Assembly (NCBI RefSeq): GCF_022602565.1
Contig: NZ_JALBCV010000001.1
Location: 410,819-474,818 of the forward strand
Source: Rosenbergiella metrosideri
GTDB lineage: Bacteria > Pseudomonadota > Gammaproteobacteria > Enterobacterales > Enterobacteriaceae
Reading direction: 5' to 3'
DNA: 64,000 bases
Shown one piece after another: positions 9,514 through 19,492 of this stretch. A program made the translations under genes and the position numbers. The notes below the pieces were generated by a model. That model was not told where the DNA came from and did no database searches. It worked only from the letters and a program-made list of their open reading frames with translations. The first letter of the stretch is position 1, and every line of letters begins with the position of its first letter.

Positions 9514-11148
9514 CTAGCTCCGCACGCTGATTAAGGCATCGAATAGCGCACTGGCCGTATTCAACACTTGTGTATTGGCAATGTAATACTGTTGATATTG
9601 GGTGAGGTTGGCATATTCCTCATCCAGATTAACCCCCGAGACGGCTTGCTGACGTGCGGTAAGCTGAGTAATGATATTGTCCGATAAGTTCACGGCATTA
9701 CCATAAGCTTGCGTTTGTGTCCCAACAAAACTGACTGCAGAGCTCCAGGTTTGACTGAAGGTTTGCGTGCCGCCGACCCATTTTTGCGACTGTAAGTCGA
9801 GCATCTTCTGAATATTACGATTGTCGCTTTCGCCCGACAGATCCTCTGCCGCAGCTAATTTATTCGGGTCGCTAAAATTTAATGAAAACTGATGGGTTAA
9901 CTGATTAACAGGCTGGAGGAGGAAACGGTCCTGTTCGCTCGGGCTGCCGCTGACAGTGATCGAGAGTCCTTCGAAATTGAGCGTCGTCCCGTCTGCCGAG
10001 GCTTCGACTGGGACGGAGGTATTATCGCTCAATCGAGTCACCTGCCAGCTACCTTGTTGAAAGACCAGCTGATAATCGGAGGCTTGCACCTGTTGAGCAT
10101 CGGTGAATACCGCACTCATCGAGGCCGTCCCGGTATTCAACACATTTTGCTTAACACCCGGCTGGCCGATACTGAACATCGCTTCCCCTTGCTGACCGTT
10201 CAAGTCATAGCCTTGCTCCTGCACACTGTTGATCGCGGTAGCGAACGCTAAGGTTAATTGCCCAAGTCGATTCTGCAACTGATTGAGCTCATCGTGGCGA
10301 AAAGCGAGAAGCCCCCCTACCTTACCGGTCTTAAACAGCTTTTCTGGCAGCTCCACTTGACCAGCCAGCTTATCTTGATACCCCAACGTTAGCTGCTCAG
10401 GATTGGCGTTCGAGGGCATCGCCTCTAGCGCATAATTTTTGCTGCCACTGACGAGTGTAAAGCCATTGGCAATACTAACGGTCATATTGCCATCCTGCAT
10501 CGCCACCGTCACCCCCACCTGATCGTTAAGCTCCCGCACTAATTGGTCACGCTGATCGAGCAGATTATTTGGGGCATCACCATTCTGCGATAATTGTGAG
10601 ATACGTTGGTTTAGGGTCGCAATTTGCTGGGTATAGCAGTTAATAGCAGAGACGGTACTCTGTAATTGCGAATTGATATCGCGCTGTTGCTGGTCGAGCA
10701 TCGTCTGCGTGCTCGTAAACTGATTAGTGAGCGCTGCAGCTTGCGACATCACCGCTTGACGGGCAGCAGGGTCTGCAGCATTGTTCACCACATTTTGTAA
10801 GGTATCGAAGAAGGTTTCTAGCCCGTCATTTAAGGTGCCGCCTTCCAGCGTCATCTGTTTATCAATGGCAGAGAGCTGTGTGTAATGCGCGGACTGCGCG
10901 CTACTCTTAGCACTGGCATTGCGCAGTTGACTATCGATTAATGCATCGTATTGCCGTTGAACACCGTTCACAATCGCCCCATTTCCATACCAACTGTTAC
11001 CACTAAAGGTGTTTTGTGCCTCAGAAATCACCGTAATCTGACGGTTATATCCCGCAATGGTATAACTACTGATATTACTCGCGGTGCTGGTTAACAGTTG
11101 CTGGGCGGCACTTAATCCACTCATCGCAGAATTAATTAAACTCGACAT
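9514..11148 (-). CDS. flgK: Flagellar hook-associated protein FlgK (HAP1)
   Basis: FlgK forms the first hook-filament junction ring. The 544-residue protein, close to the ~547 of E. coli, starts MSSLINSAMSGLSAAQQLL and carries the rod/hook N-terminal motif SNISSYTIAGYNRQ. The C-terminus has SGVNLDEEYANLTQYQQYY, the conserved D0 helix. A variable D2/D3 middle (about 300-420) is expected. It has its own sigma-28-like promoter in the 96-nt gap after flgJ, and is followed by flgL. Confidence 0.96.
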   Translation of the reverse strand: MSSLINSAMSGLSAAQQLLTSTASNISSYTIAGYNRQITVISEAQNTFSGNSWYGNGAIVNGVQRQYDALIDSQLRNASAKSSAQSAHYTQLSAIDKQMTLEGGTLNDGLETFFDTLQNVVNNAADPAARQAVMSQAAALTNQFTSTQTMLDQQQRDINSQLQSTVSAINCYTQQIATLNQRISQLSQNGDAPNNLLDQRDQLVRELNDQVGVTVAMQDGNMTVSIANGFTLVSGSKNYALEAMPSNANPEQLTLGYQDKLAGQVELPEKLFKTGKVGGLLAFRHDELNQLQNRLGQLTLAFATAINSVQEQGYDLNGQQGEAMFSIGQPGVKQNVLNTGTASMSAVFTDAQQVQASDYQLVFQQGSWQVTRLSDNTSVPVEASADGTTLNFEGLSITVSGSPSEQDRFLLQPVNQLTHQFSLNFSDPNKLAAAEDLSGESDNRNIQKMLDLQSQKWVGGTQTFSQTWSSAVSFVGTQTQAYGNAVNLSDNIITQLTARQQAVSGVNLDEEYANLTQYQQYYIANTQVLNTASALFDALISVRS

Positions 11149-11207
11149 AACTTTTCCTTACCCTGATAAACTTGCCAATGTCTTAGCCTGATAACGCTCC
11201 AACCTGT

Positions 11208-11235
11208 TTATCGGCACAAGATAAAAGAGACTTTA
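11208..11235 (-). promoter_or_regulatory. Sigma-28 (FliA) class III promoter for flgKL
   Basis: On the minus strand TAAA (11235-11232) is followed 16 nt later by a perfect GCCGATAA (11215-11208), the FliA -10 octamer. The consensus spacer is 15, so it is one base longer. It lies about 60 nt upstream of flgK, where class III expression of hook-associated proteins is known in enterobacteria. Confidence 0.7.
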
Positions 11236-11244
11236 TAAAGACAA

Positions 11245-12153
11245 TTAAAATAATTCGTTTAGGTTGAGTGTGGCGGTAGGGTGCTGACTGGGTAGACTCT
11301 GATTGAGCTGGCGGATAATGGCGATAAGCTTTTGGGCGTAGTGCGGATCCGTGGCGTAGCCTGCTTGCTGTAACGCGTAGGCCCCTTGCTCGGCGCTACG
11401 TGCAGAAGTCACTGCCTGATAACGAGGATTGTTTGCCAAGAGATCGCCATAATCCTTTAACGCCTCTTGCCATGAATGATAGACGCGAAACGGCTCGGTA
11501 GTTTTTTCTGCCTGACCTCGACGATACTCTGTAGTGAGGGTCGCCGTTGTCGGCCCCTGCCAGCGCCCACCGGCTTTAATACCGAACAGGTTATGACTGG
11601 GTTGCCCCCGCTCGGTGGTGATTTGTCGCTGTCCCCAGCCAGACTCTAACGCTGCTTGAGCCAGGATCAGTTTCTCCGGGATACCAGTTTCTTTGCTCAC
11701 AATTTTCACATGTGGCAATAATCGTTGAATAAATTGCTGCATAGGTTGAGCTAACTGCATAACGCGATCAACTTTTCGTTCCACCAGCTGTGAAAGCCGT
11801 TGGAAAAATTGTCGGTCATTATCAAATGGCATCGCACGTTGCCCGGCCTCCGTACTCGGCGGTGTCACAGGCTGCATCTGCTTTTCAATCAATGCCGCTA
11901 ATCCTAACGGACTAGCGGGTGCCATCTGGGTGATCTGTTGATCATAGAGCGAGGTAAATAGTCGTTGCGAGTCGCTCCCCAGTAAATCCCCTCCGGGCAG
12001 GCTTTGCCGCATACTTTTTAGCATCATCTGTAGGAAGATACCTTCCACTTGTCGCGCTACCGTAGCGATATTATCTTGCGGCGACTGCTTCACCGCCCCA
12101 CGTAAGGTGTTCAACTCATTGACATCCCACCCCGTTGCAATCGACATATCCAT
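11245..12153 (-). CDS. flgJ: Flagellar rod assembly protein and peptidoglycan hydrolase FlgJ
   Basis: FlgJ caps the growing rod and digests a hole in the peptidoglycan. The N-terminal cap domain (about 1-100) has VARQVEGIFLQMMLKSMRQ. The C-terminal glucosaminidase domain (about 150-295) includes LILAQAALESGWGQRQIT with the catalytic Glu at residue 170, then NLFGIKAGG and AGYATDPHYAQKL. Length 302 against 313 in E. coli. The start ATG overlaps the flgI stop by one base (TAATG), so translation is coupled. A second in-frame ATG at codon 3 is an alternative start. Confidence 0.96.
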   Translation of the reverse strand: MDMSIATGWDVNELNTLRGAVKQSPQDNIATVARQVEGIFLQMMLKSMRQSLPGGDLLGSDSQRLFTSLYDQQITQMAPASPLGLAALIEKQMQPVTPPSTEAGQRAMPFDNDRQFFQRLSQLVERKVDRVMQLAQPMQQFIQRLLPHVKIVSKETGIPEKLILAQAALESGWGQRQITTERGQPSHNLFGIKAGGRWQGPTTATLTTEYRRGQAEKTTEPFRVYHSWQEALKDYGDLLANNPRYQAVTSARSAEQGAYALQQAGYATDPHYAQKLIAIIRQLNQSLPSQHPTATLNLNELF

Positions 12154-13253
12154 TAGAGGATCTCCAATTCAGCATTCAGGCAGCCGGCACTATCCATCGC
12201 TTGTAAAATAGACATCAGCTCCGTTGGGGTAGCACCAAGCGTATTCAGCGCAGCCACCACATCATTCAACGATGCGCTGGTATTCACTTTCTGTAGCACT
12301 CCCCCCTGCTCACGTAACGAAATATTCGTTTGCGGGGTGACGACCGTTTCTCCCCCGGCCAATGGTGTATCCGGTTGATTAACCTTTGCTTGATTATCAA
12401 CGGTGACCGACAGATTACCCTGAGCGACGGCACAGCGTTCGATACTCACTTGCTGATTCATAATGACTGAACCGGTTCGCGCATTAATCACAATTTTCGC
12501 GCGGGCAGACGGTAGCGTAATGGGTAAATTTAGCAGTTTGGCTAATAGCTGAACTTGGGATGCTTGGGTGGGTGAGACACGCACCGCAACGCTGCCCGCA
12601 TCCAATGGCTCAGCGGCAGAATACCCACTATATTGATTGATCACATCGGCCACCCGCTGGGCGAGGGAAAAATCGTTACGCGACAGTTGTAAGACCAGTT
12701 GATTTTTATCACCAAAATTATTCGGCAATTCCCGCTCGACGGTCGCACCGCCAGTGATCCGCCCACCATTAAGCTGGTTAACCTGCACACTGCTACCACC
12801 GGCTTGTGCACCTGCCCCGCCGATCACTACATTGCCTTGCGCGAGGGCATAAACCTGATTATCCACCCCTTTCAGCGGCGTCAATAACAGCGTACCGCCG
12901 CGCAGACTTTTCGCATTCCCCATCGAGGACACCACGACATCGACAGTTTGGCCTTGTCGCGCGAAGGCGGGTAGCTTCGCTGTAACCATCACAGCGGCCA
13001 CATTTTTTAGCTGAATATTGGTCCCCGCAGGCAGTGTAATTCCGAGCTGTGACAACATATTACTCATCGACTGTGTGGTAAAAGGGGTTTGCGTAGTTTG
13101 GTCGCCCGTCCCATCAAGGCCCACCACTAATCCATAACCAATCAGGGCATTTTCCCTGACCCCTTGCACTTGGGTGACATCTCGGATATGCAGCGTTTGC
13201 GCAAGCGAGGTGGAACTCCAGCACAGTAATCCAATCATGATGATGATTCGCAT
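12153..13253 (-). CDS. flgI: Flagellar P-ring protein FlgI
   Basis: FlgI is secreted by Sec and builds the P ring in the peptidoglycan layer. The first ~18 residues ([18 protein letters not shown]) form a signal peptide. Mature sequence motifs such as [32 protein letters not shown] and [15 protein letters not shown] are almost invariant in the family. Length is 366 residues, as in E. coli (365). Two cysteines near residues 276 and 360 match the known intramolecular disulfide. It lies 12 nt after flgH in the flgB-J operon. Confidence 0.97.
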   Translation of the reverse strand: MRIIIMIGLLCWSSTSLAQTLHIRDVTQVQGVRENALIGYGLVVGLDGTGDQTTQTPFTTQSMSNMLSQLGITLPAGTNIQLKNVAAVMVTAKLPAFARQGQTVDVVVSSMGNAKSLRGGTLLLTPLKGVDNQVYALAQGNVVIGGAGAQAGGSSVQVNQLNGGRITGGATVERELPNNFGDKNQLVLQLSRNDFSLAQRVADVINQYSGYSAAEPLDAGSVAVRVSPTQASQVQLLAKLLNLPITLPSARAKIVINARTGSVIMNQQVSIERCAVAQGNLSVTVDNQAKVNQPDTPLAGGETVVTPQTNISLREQGGVLQKVNTSASLNDVVAALNTLGATPTELMSILQAMDSAGCLNAELEIL

Positions 13254-13265
13254 CCTAAGACTCCC

Positions 13266-13961
13266 TTACATCGGTGCGATTGTTAAGAAGAAACGCTGTA
13301 GCCATCCCATTTGTTGGGCATCATTGATATAGCCGTTACCCACATACTCGATGCGCGCATCGGCAACTGAAGTGGAAAGTACCGCATTATCGGCATTGAT
13401 GGTGCGCGGATTGACAACGCCAGAGAAACGGATAAATTCGGTTCCCTGATTAATCTCAATCTGCTTCTCACCAACCACCTTTAAATTACCGTTTGCCAGT
13501 ACGGCTGAGACCGAGACGGTGATTGTTCCGGTGAAGGTATTATTCGCCGAGGCGCCCCCTTTACCGCTGAAATCATTACCGCCTGAACCATCGAAGTTAG
13601 CTTTATCGCCGCCCAATAAGCCATTCAACGACCGTGGCACCACACTCAGCCCAAACTGGCTACTGCCTTTTCGTGAGACATTACTGCTAGAACTTTTACT
13701 GGCGCTCACATTTTCCCGCAGGATAATAGTTAAGGTATCGCCAATCGCGCGGGGTCTACGATCTTCAAACAGCGGTTGATAGCCGAAATTCATTGGCGCA
13801 ACAGCTTGAAAGATTGACCCATTCATTACGGGTTGCGGCAGTACGGCAGGTTTGGCTGAGGTATCCCCCTTTACTAACGGAGTATGAGGAATGAGGGCGC
13901 AGCCGCTGAGGGCACTCATAGTTGACCACATCAAACCTGTATAAAACCAGCGCATTTTCAC
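13266..13961 (-). CDS. flgH: Flagellar L-ring lipoprotein FlgH
   Basis: FlgH forms the L ring in the outer membrane. The N-terminus ends in the lipobox LSGC with the lipidated cysteine at residue 21, as required. Family motifs include [23 protein letters not shown] and the C-terminal [18 protein letters not shown]. Length is 231 residues (E. coli 232). It sits 47 nt downstream of flgG and 12 nt upstream of flgI. A second in-frame ATG at codon 3 would also leave a usable signal peptide. Confidence 0.97.
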   Translation of the reverse strand: MKMRWFYTGLMWSTMSALSGCALIPHTPLVKGDTSAKPAVLPQPVMNGSIFQAVAPMNFGYQPLFEDRRPRAIGDTLTIILRENVSASKSSSSNVSRKGSSQFGLSVVPRSLNGLLGGDKANFDGSGGNDFSGKGGASANNTFTGTITVSVSAVLANGNLKVVGEKQIEINQGTEFIRFSGVVNPRTINADNAVLSTSVADARIEYVGNGYINDAQQMGWLQRFFLTIAPM

Positions 13962-14008
13962 CGTTATCTCCTGTCTTATGTTGGGCGTACCGACACGCCC
14001 ATGGCGGG

Positions 14009-14791
14009 TTAGAGTTGCGTGAGTCGTTGTAACATCTGGTCTGAGGTACTGATGGCTTTACTGTTAATCTCGTAAGCACGTTGCGTTTGGATCATGGTGA
14101 CCAACTCCTCAGCAACATTGACATTCGAGGTTTCAACATAACCTTGATAGAGTGAGCCTGCCCCATTTTGGCCCGGCGTACTCTCGGTCGCCGCACCGGA
14201 AGCTTGAGTTTCTTGATACAAGTTTTCCCCTTTACTCTCTAACCCGGCATCGTTAATAAAGGTATTTAAGGTCAATTGCCCAACTTGTGCCGGTTGTGTC
14301 TGCCCAGCCTGCGTCACACTGACGATGCCATCTTTCGATATAGTGATGCTCAGCGCATCGGCCGGAATGGTGATCCCAGGCTGTACCGGATAACCCGCAT
14401 TAGTCACGAGTTGGCCATTCTGATCAACTTGAAACGAACCATCGCGGGTGTAAGCCGAACTCCCGTCCGGCAGTAAGACTTGGAAATAGCCTTGACCATT
14501 GATGGCGACATCTTTCGCATTATCTGTTTTCGATAAATTCCCCTGAGAGTGCAGACGCTCAGTGGTAACGGGACGAACCCCAGTACCAATCTGTAAACCG
14601 GAAGGCAACGTATTTTGCTCTGATGCCTGAGTCCCTGGCTGGCGTAAAGTTTGATAGAGCAAGTCTTCAAATACCGCTCGTGAGCGTTTAAAGCCATTGG
14701 TTGAAACGTTGGCAAGGTTATTAGAAATGACATCCATATTTGTTTGCTGGGCATCAAGCCCAGTTTTAGCAATCCATAAAGAACGGATCAT
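14009..14791 (-). CDS. flgG: Flagellar distal rod protein FlgG
   Basis: FlgG makes the distal rod. The 260-residue product has the N-terminal rod motif [21 protein letters not shown] and the C-terminal motif [19 protein letters not shown], giving the coiled D0 helices. Length and sequence match E. coli FlgG (260). No signal peptide is present because export uses the flagellar type III apparatus. The gap to flgF upstream is 12 nt. Confidence 0.97.
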   Translation of the reverse strand: MIRSLWIAKTGLDAQQTNMDVISNNLANVSTNGFKRSRAVFEDLLYQTLRQPGTQASEQNTLPSGLQIGTGVRPVTTERLHSQGNLSKTDNAKDVAINGQGYFQVLLPDGSSAYTRDGSFQVDQNGQLVTNAGYPVQPGITIPADALSITISKDGIVSVTQAGQTQPAQVGQLTLNTFINDAGLESKGENLYQETQASGAATESTPGQNGAGSLYQGYVETSNVNVAEELVTMIQTQRAYEINSKAISTSDQMLQRLTQL

Positions 14792-14803
14792 GGTCTTTCC
14801 TTA

Positions 14804-15565
14804 TCAACTCGTAATGGATAATAATTGGTTAGCCTTTTGCTCATTCTGATCAGCGTGACTAATCTCTTTCATTTGCATTTCGAAACGGCGAGCATGATTA
14901 ATCATCTCCACCATCGATTGCACAGGATTGACATTGCTCTCCTCTAACACGCCCGGCATCACTTTACCCAAAGGATTAACCGGTAAGCGTGCATCGCCAA
15001 ATTGGGCAATGGCCTTTGCCGTTGGCCTAAAAAGCCCATCATCCCCCCGCATCACCAGTGACGGCTCGCCTTGTGCAATCTTTAATCGCCCAATCGCCAC
15101 TGTGGCATTTGGCTGATCGCCAGCATTCAATGCGGTGAGGGTCCCATCCGTTGCGAGGGTTAATTGCGCATGCTCAGGGATGGCAATCGGCCCACCTTCG
15201 CCGACCACAGGATGGCCATTTAGGGTCAGGATCCCCTCCGGTGAGATCTGCATATTGCCATTACGCGTGTAGGCCTCGGTGCCATCGGGTAACGTGACGG
15301 CAAGCCAGTCATTGGCTTGCAGCGCAACATCGAGTGTCCGTTCCGTGTAATTGAAGCGACCAGCAGACAGATCCGCTGCCGGCGTGGAGGCCGTCACAAA
15401 GCTGCGTGTTGCGAGTGAGGCGCCCTCCACTGGTACCGCGCGAAAATTTGCCAGTTGCGCTTTAAAGCCGGGCGTCGACACATTGGCTAAATTATTCGAG
15501 GTCACCGCTTGTAAGGCGAGGGTTTGGCTCGCTCCGCTCATCGCGGTATAGATCATCCTATCCAT
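14804..15565 (-). CDS. flgF: Flagellar proximal rod protein FlgF
   Basis: FlgF is a proximal rod subunit. The 253-residue protein begins MDRMIYTAMSGASQTLALQA with [18 protein letters not shown], and ends with VQSMVEMINHARRFEMQMK, the features that separate FlgF from FlgG. Length equals that of E. coli (251) within two residues. It is placed between flgE and flgG in the same operon, with a 15-nt gap after flgE. Confidence 0.96.
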   Translation of the reverse strand: MDRMIYTAMSGASQTLALQAVTSNNLANVSTPGFKAQLANFRAVPVEGASLATRSFVTASTPAADLSAGRFNYTERTLDVALQANDWLAVTLPDGTEAYTRNGNMQISPEGILTLNGHPVVGEGGPIAIPEHAQLTLATDGTLTALNAGDQPNATVAIGRLKIAQGEPSLVMRGDDGLFRPTAKAIAQFGDARLPVNPLGKVMPGVLEESNVNPVQSMVEMINHARRFEMQMKEISHADQNEQKANQLLSITS

Positions 15566-15580
15566 GAATGGCGCGATCCT

Positions 15581-16783
15581 TTATCGTAAGTTAACCAAGG
15601 TATTGAGGATTTGATCTTGCGTTTTTATCGTCTGGGCATTGGATTGATAATTACGTTGCGCAACAATCATATTGACCAGCTCTTTACTCAGATCGACATT
15701 TGATGCCTCGAGCGCGCCAGCCGTCATGGTGCCAAAATTACCGCTGCCTGGTGTGCCGATAGCCGGTTGGCCTGAGGATGAACTTTCGCTCCACAGATTG
15801 TTTCCCATCGGTTGTAAGCCTTCACTGTTGGTGAAGCTACTGAGGACAATCTGCCCCATCGCCTGCGTGCGTTGGTTCGAATAGCTGCCGATGATCGTAC
15901 CGTCGTCATTAATAGTAAATCCGGTCAAATCACCCGGCGCATAGCCATCTTGTTTTGGATTACCAAATTGTGTCTCACCCGTGTTCTGCTGGCTGCTGCC
16001 AGAAAAATCTAAGGTCAATGCTTGATTGGCTGCCGCCCCATTGCTGCCTTGAATAGTGATTGACTGCATGGCATCGCTCGTCAACTGACCGTTCTCATCA
16101 AAACTCATCGTAAAATCGGCGGAAGCTTCACCGGTTGAACTGTCGATGGGATAGACTTGCCATTGATTGTTGGCGGTTTTTACAAAGTAGAGATCGAGTT
16201 GGTGGTCATTCCCTTGGCTGTCGTAAACGGTCATACTGCTCTTCGCGTTATAACTGTTCACCTCTTTGGCATCGAACGGCGTCATCGTCGGTAACGCGTC
16301 TGAAGAGTTTAGATTGGCCTGCAAAGATCCCTGAGTCGTGGCTTTGGCAGGAAGCTGAGTCGTCGGGATCATAATCGGCACCGGATCCGCGCCCGTTTGC
16401 ACCGTGGCAGGGGAGCCCGTTACCGGATAGCCCGTCACTTGTAGACCTTCGGTATTTACTAGGTAACCGTCGGCGTTACGCTGCAACTGGCCATTACGGG
16501 AGTAATAAATCGAGCCATTACTGTCTTCTAAGCGAAAAAAACCATTTCCCGACAAGGCAACATCGAGGTTACGACCTGTCGCATTGATAGCACCATCGCC
16601 AAAATTCTGGATAACCGCAGAGACTTTGGTTCCCAGCCCGGTTTGGCTACCGGCAAACATATCGGCAAAGGCTGCAGTTGAACTCTTAAAGCCACTGGTT
16701 GCCGAGTTAGCAATATTATTCCCTATTACATCCAAGTTGCTCGAGGCTGCATTCAATCCACTGACTGCTTGCGAAAAAGACAT
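15581..16783 (-). CDS. flgE: Flagellar hook protein FlgE
   Basis: FlgE polymerises into the hook, the universal joint of the flagellum. The 400-residue product (E. coli 402) starts MSFSQAVSGLNAASSNLDVIG with NNIANSATSGFKSS, and ends DLSKELVNMIVAQRNYQSNAQ with the terminal helix TQDQILNTLVNLR. The middle domains D1-D2 contain the conserved MTVYDSQGNDHQLDLYF. The gap to flgD upstream is 16 nt. Confidence 0.97.
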   Translation of the reverse strand: MSFSQAVSGLNAASSNLDVIGNNIANSATSGFKSSTAAFADMFAGSQTGLGTKVSAVIQNFGDGAINATGRNLDVALSGNGFFRLEDSNGSIYYSRNGQLQRNADGYLVNTEGLQVTGYPVTGSPATVQTGADPVPIMIPTTQLPAKATTQGSLQANLNSSDALPTMTPFDAKEVNSYNAKSSMTVYDSQGNDHQLDLYFVKTANNQWQVYPIDSSTGEASADFTMSFDENGQLTSDAMQSITIQGSNGAAANQALTLDFSGSSQQNTGETQFGNPKQDGYAPGDLTGFTINDDGTIIGSYSNQRTQAMGQIVLSSFTNSEGLQPMGNNLWSESSSSGQPAIGTPGSGNFGTMTAGALEASNVDLSKELVNMIVAQRNYQSNAQTIKTQDQILNTLVNLR

Positions 16784-16799
16784 ACTTATCTCCTAATAG

Positions 16800-17468
16800 T
16801 TAAAGAATTTGCTTAATTTGATCGAGGGTCGCGGTACCGTAGGCGCCTAAATTAAGCACTGCGCCGTTGGCAGTAGGGTTGACGCCATAGACCATGGCAT
16901 AGGTTAATGACGAGGTATGAATCGCTCCTGTATCGTTGGCGGCATCGATACTCACGCTATATTTTCCTGCGGGGGCGGCACTCTCATCTTCAAGCGTGCC
17001 GTCCCACTGGAAAGTATGAGTCCCCGCTCCCATAGCCCCAAGATCGAGCTGCGCAATAACATTACCGCTACTGTCTTTAATGGTGGCGGTCACCGACGTC
17101 GCGGCAGTATCCGTTACGAATCCGAAAGGTGTCGTCGCTTCTTCTCCCACCAAAATGGCATCGCCAGGTACCATTACGCCATGACCGATGAGTAACGTAT
17201 TTTGTACCGATTGGTTGGTATTAATTTGTCCAGAGATCGAGGAGAGCGTGGTATTTAAGTTCTCGATCCCCGCCAGGGTATTAATCTGGGCTAACTGGGT
17301 GGTTAACTGGCTGTTATCCATCGGATTAGTGGGATCTTGATTTTTCAATTGCGCAATAAGCAGCGTGAGAAATTGGTTTTGTAAATCGGCGCTCGAGTTT
17401 CCCGTCGCTGAGGCTGTTGCCGTCGCGCTGGCGCTTAGTCGATTGGCGCTACTGATTTCAGATAACAT
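16800..17468 (-). CDS. flgD: Hook scaffolding (cap) protein FlgD
   Basis: FlgD caps the growing hook and is absent from the finished structure. The 222-residue protein has the N-terminal DLQNQFLTLLIAQLKNQDPTNP motif that defines the family (residues ~29-50), then an FlgD Ig-like/tudor region with VTATIKDSSGNVIAQLDLG. Length is near that of E. coli (231). It lies 13 nt after flgC. Confidence 0.96.
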   Translation of the reverse strand: MLSEISSANRLSASATATASATGNSSADLQNQFLTLLIAQLKNQDPTNPMDNSQLTTQLAQINTLAGIENLNTTLSSISGQINTNQSVQNTLLIGHGVMVPGDAILVGEEATTPFGFVTDTAATSVTATIKDSSGNVIAQLDLGAMGAGTHTFQWDGTLEDESAAPAGKYSVSIDAANDTGAIHTSSLTYAMVYGVNPTANGAVLNLGAYGTATLDQIKQIL

Positions 17469-17481
17469 GCGTCTCGCCTCC

Positions 17482-17880
17482 TTATTGGCCCAGTGTCAGA
17501 GTCTTTAACATCAGGCTTTTGACGGTATTTAATACCTCAACATTGGCTTGATAGCTGCGTGAGGCAGAGATGCTATTTACTGTTTCGGCAACGACATTAA
17601 TGTTAGGCATTTTGACGTATCCTTTATCATCGGCGAGCGGGTTCTCTGGCTGGTAAACCTGCTTAAATGGCGTGGGATCATCGATAATCCCGGAGACTTT
17701 TACACCACCGATACCGCTGGCGTTCATCGGTTCGGTTTTGAAAATTACCTGTTTGGCGACATAAGGCTGCCCCTCGGGGCCCGTCACACTGTCAGCGTTG
17801 GCCAAATTACTGGCGCTAACATTAAGGCGCTGCGACTGAGCACGTAACGCCGAACCTGAGATATCGAAGATTGAGAGCAT
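17482..17880 (-). CDS. flgC: Flagellar proximal rod protein FlgC
   Basis: FlgC is a proximal rod subunit. I placed the start at the ATG at 17880 ([19 protein letters not shown]), which matches the E. coli N-terminus, has AGGAA upstream on the minus strand and leaves a 13-nt gap to flgB. An upstream in-frame start at 17910 would overlap flgB and add unrelated residues. Motifs are [21 protein letters not shown] and the C-terminal [19 protein letters not shown]. The 132 residues agree with the family (E. coli 134). Confidence 0.95.
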   Translation of the reverse strand: MLSIFDISGSALRAQSQRLNVSASNLANADSVTGPEGQPYVAKQVIFKTEPMNASGIGGVKVSGIIDDPTPFKQVYQPENPLADDKGYVKMPNINVVAETVNSISASRSYQANVEVLNTVKSLMLKTLTLGQ

Positions 17881-17893
17881 GTTACGGGGTTCC

Positions 17894-18304
17894 TTATCCT
17901 TGGATGGCACTGCTCAGCCATTTGATTTGATTAGAGAGGTAGGTGAGGTCCGTTTGGTATTTCACACTATTTTCTGAGAATGCCACCCGCTCTCTATCCA
18001 TATCCACGGTATTACCGTCCGCGGAAGGTTGATCGGGAACGCGATACATCAGGTTAATAGGCTGAGAGGGTTGTCTTTTTCCAGCAATGTGACCTGCCGA
18101 GGTTAAGCGTAATGGCACGCCCTCGATCCGGGCTGCTGCACCGGATACCGCACGCTTTAGCGTAGCGGCGAAGGGAATATCACGCGCTTGATAGCCAGGC
18201 GTATCGGCATTGGCAATATTACCGGCCAATATGCTTTGTCGCTGGGTACGTAACGCGAGCGCTTGACTCGCAAAGTCGAGAGTTTGGTCGAGGCGGTCCA
18301 TCAT
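17894..18304 (-). CDS. flgB: Flagellar proximal rod protein FlgB
   Basis: FlgB is the rod subunit nearest the MS ring and the first gene of the flgBCDEFGHIJ operon. The 136-residue product has [23 protein letters not shown] near the N-terminus and the terminal [21 protein letters not shown], as in the E. coli protein (138). It is divergent from flgA across a 149-nt region expected to bind FlhDC. Confidence 0.96.
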   Translation of the reverse strand: MMDRLDQTLDFASQALALRTQRQSILAGNIANADTPGYQARDIPFAATLKRAVSGAAARIEGVPLRLTSAGHIAGKRQPSQPINLMYRVPDQPSADGNTVDMDRERVAFSENSVKYQTDLTYLSNQIKWLSSAIQG

Positions 18305-18372
18305 AACGTTATCCTTGCTGACTGAATATTACGCAGAATACGTTAATCATTTCAGAACAAATCGTTTGAATA

Positions 18373-18380
18373 GCCGATAA
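18373..18380 (+). promoter_or_regulatory. Possible sigma-28 -10 octamer upstream of flgA
   Basis: A perfect GCCGATAA lies 73 nt upstream of the flgA ATG inside the flgB-flgA divergent region. The expected -35 position (18354-18361) matches TAAAGTTT poorly, so this may be chance or a secondary promoter next to FlhDC-dependent class II control. Confidence 0.3.
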
Positions 18381-18453
18381 AACGCCGAGTAATTCCACGC
18401 TTGGTGATCGCCGGCCAGGGTTACACTTGTCTCATTTATTGGGGAGGTAAGGC

Positions 18454-19098
18454 ATGAAAGCGCTCTGGATCATAGTAGGTTTGTTCATGGCGACTTGCGC
18501 CCACGCCACCCCCTTAGCTGACCAGTTAGTGACTTTCTTCGCCCAACGAGAACCTGACTATGCCAAGGCGCTACACGTGGATATTCTGCAATCACCCTCA
18601 ACGCCGCTCACCTGCGCCGCTCCTCGCTTTAAGCTACCCAGTAATAGCCGTCGATGGGGTGCCCTGACGCTGACGGCTCGCTGTGATCGGCAGGTCGCTG
18701 TGTTACGCGTTAGAGTAAAAGTGATAGGAACATTTTACCGTAGTCAACGCCCGATTAAACAAGGCGCGTGGGTCACCAAAGAGGATATTACGACTGAGGT
18801 GGGGCGCCTTGATACACTGCCCGCAAATAGCTGGTTGACCCCCTTACCCTTGCCGTTAATCGCCTTGCAACGGATCGCTTCTGGTAGGGTGCTGACGAAG
18901 AACCAATTTCGCCAACCTTGGGTCGTCAAGCAAGGTGAAACGGTTCCGATAACGTTAACGGGCAAAGGGTTTCAAATTGCGGGACGTGGCACTGCATTAG
19001 ACAATGCCGCAGTCAATCAGTCCCTGAGAATACGACTGGATAACGGCCAATGGTTGACCGCCACCGTGAACGAACACAAAGAGATTATCGTGAAATAA
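18454..19098 (+). CDS. flgA: Flagellar P-ring assembly chaperone FlgA
   Basis: FlgA is a periplasmic chaperone needed to assemble the FlgI ring. The 214-residue product has a Sec signal peptide (MKALWIIVGLFMATCAHA, cleavage after about residue 18) and a C-terminal SAF domain with VKQGETVPITLTGKGF and AVNQSLRIRL, the family signature. A good GGGGAGG ribosome site precedes the ATG. It is divergent from flgB, as in E. coli, and is followed by flgM. Confidence 0.95.
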   Translation: MKALWIIVGLFMATCAHATPLADQLVTFFAQREPDYAKALHVDILQSPSTPLTCAAPRFKLPSNSRRWGALTLTARCDRQVAVLRVRVKVIGTFYRSQRPIKQGAWVTKEDITTEVGRLDTLPANSWLTPLPLPLIALQRIASGRVLTKNQFRQPWVVKQGETVPITLTGKGFQIAGRGTALDNAAVNQSLRIRLDNGQWLTATVNEHKEIIVK

Positions 19099-19115
19099 TC
19101 ACCGAATAAAACTTA

Positions 19116-19142
19116 TCAAGTTTTTCGTTATCTCGCCGATAA
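19116..19142 (+). promoter_or_regulatory. Sigma-28 (FliA) class III promoter for flgMN
   Basis: TCAAGTTT (19116-19123) matches the FliA -35 TAAAGTTT at seven of eight positions and is followed after exactly 11 nt by a perfect GCCGATAA -10 (19135-19142). The flgM ATG is at 19190. This is the position of the known class III flgM promoter in enterobacteria. Confidence 0.9.
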
Positions 19143-19189
19143 ACAGAGTGAGCACCTCTTATTATGCTTTTTTTTTACAAGGACAGCGT

Positions 19190-19492
19190 ATGACAATCGA
19201 AAAAATGCCAGGTATTACGGGGATAGGCAATGATCTGGTCCAAGGACAAACGCGCACACGCACCCTGTCCGCCGGCCAGCAGTCGCCCCCAACCCTGACC
19301 GCCGATAATCAAGCTGATAGCGTCGATTTGAGTCACTCTCTCTCACGCTTTACGCAGATCAGCTATAACGATATCGATAATCAAAAAGTGCAGCGATTAC
19401 GTCAAGCCATCGCTGAAGGCACTTATCAGGTGGATGCCGGTAAGATTGCCGATAAACTACTGGCCGCCGCTAAGGGAGACTATGATGCCTGA
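19190..19492 (+). CDS. flgM: Anti-sigma-28 factor FlgM
   Basis: FlgM binds and inhibits FliA until the hook is complete, then is exported. I chose the ATG at 19190 (MTIEKMPGITGIGND) because it has an AAGGACAG ribosome site and gives 100 residues (E. coli 97); a GTG at 19148 in the same frame would start within the sigma-28 promoter transcript leader and adds unrelated residues. The C-terminal half SVDLSHSLSRFTQ and LRQAIAEGTYQVDAGKIADKLL is the sigma-binding region. It overlaps flgN by 8 nt. Confidence 0.95.
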   Translation: MTIEKMPGITGIGNDLVQGQTRTRTLSAGQQSPPTLTADNQADSVDLSHSLSRFTQISYNDIDNQKVQRLRQAIAEGTYQVDAGKIADKLLAAAKGDYDA

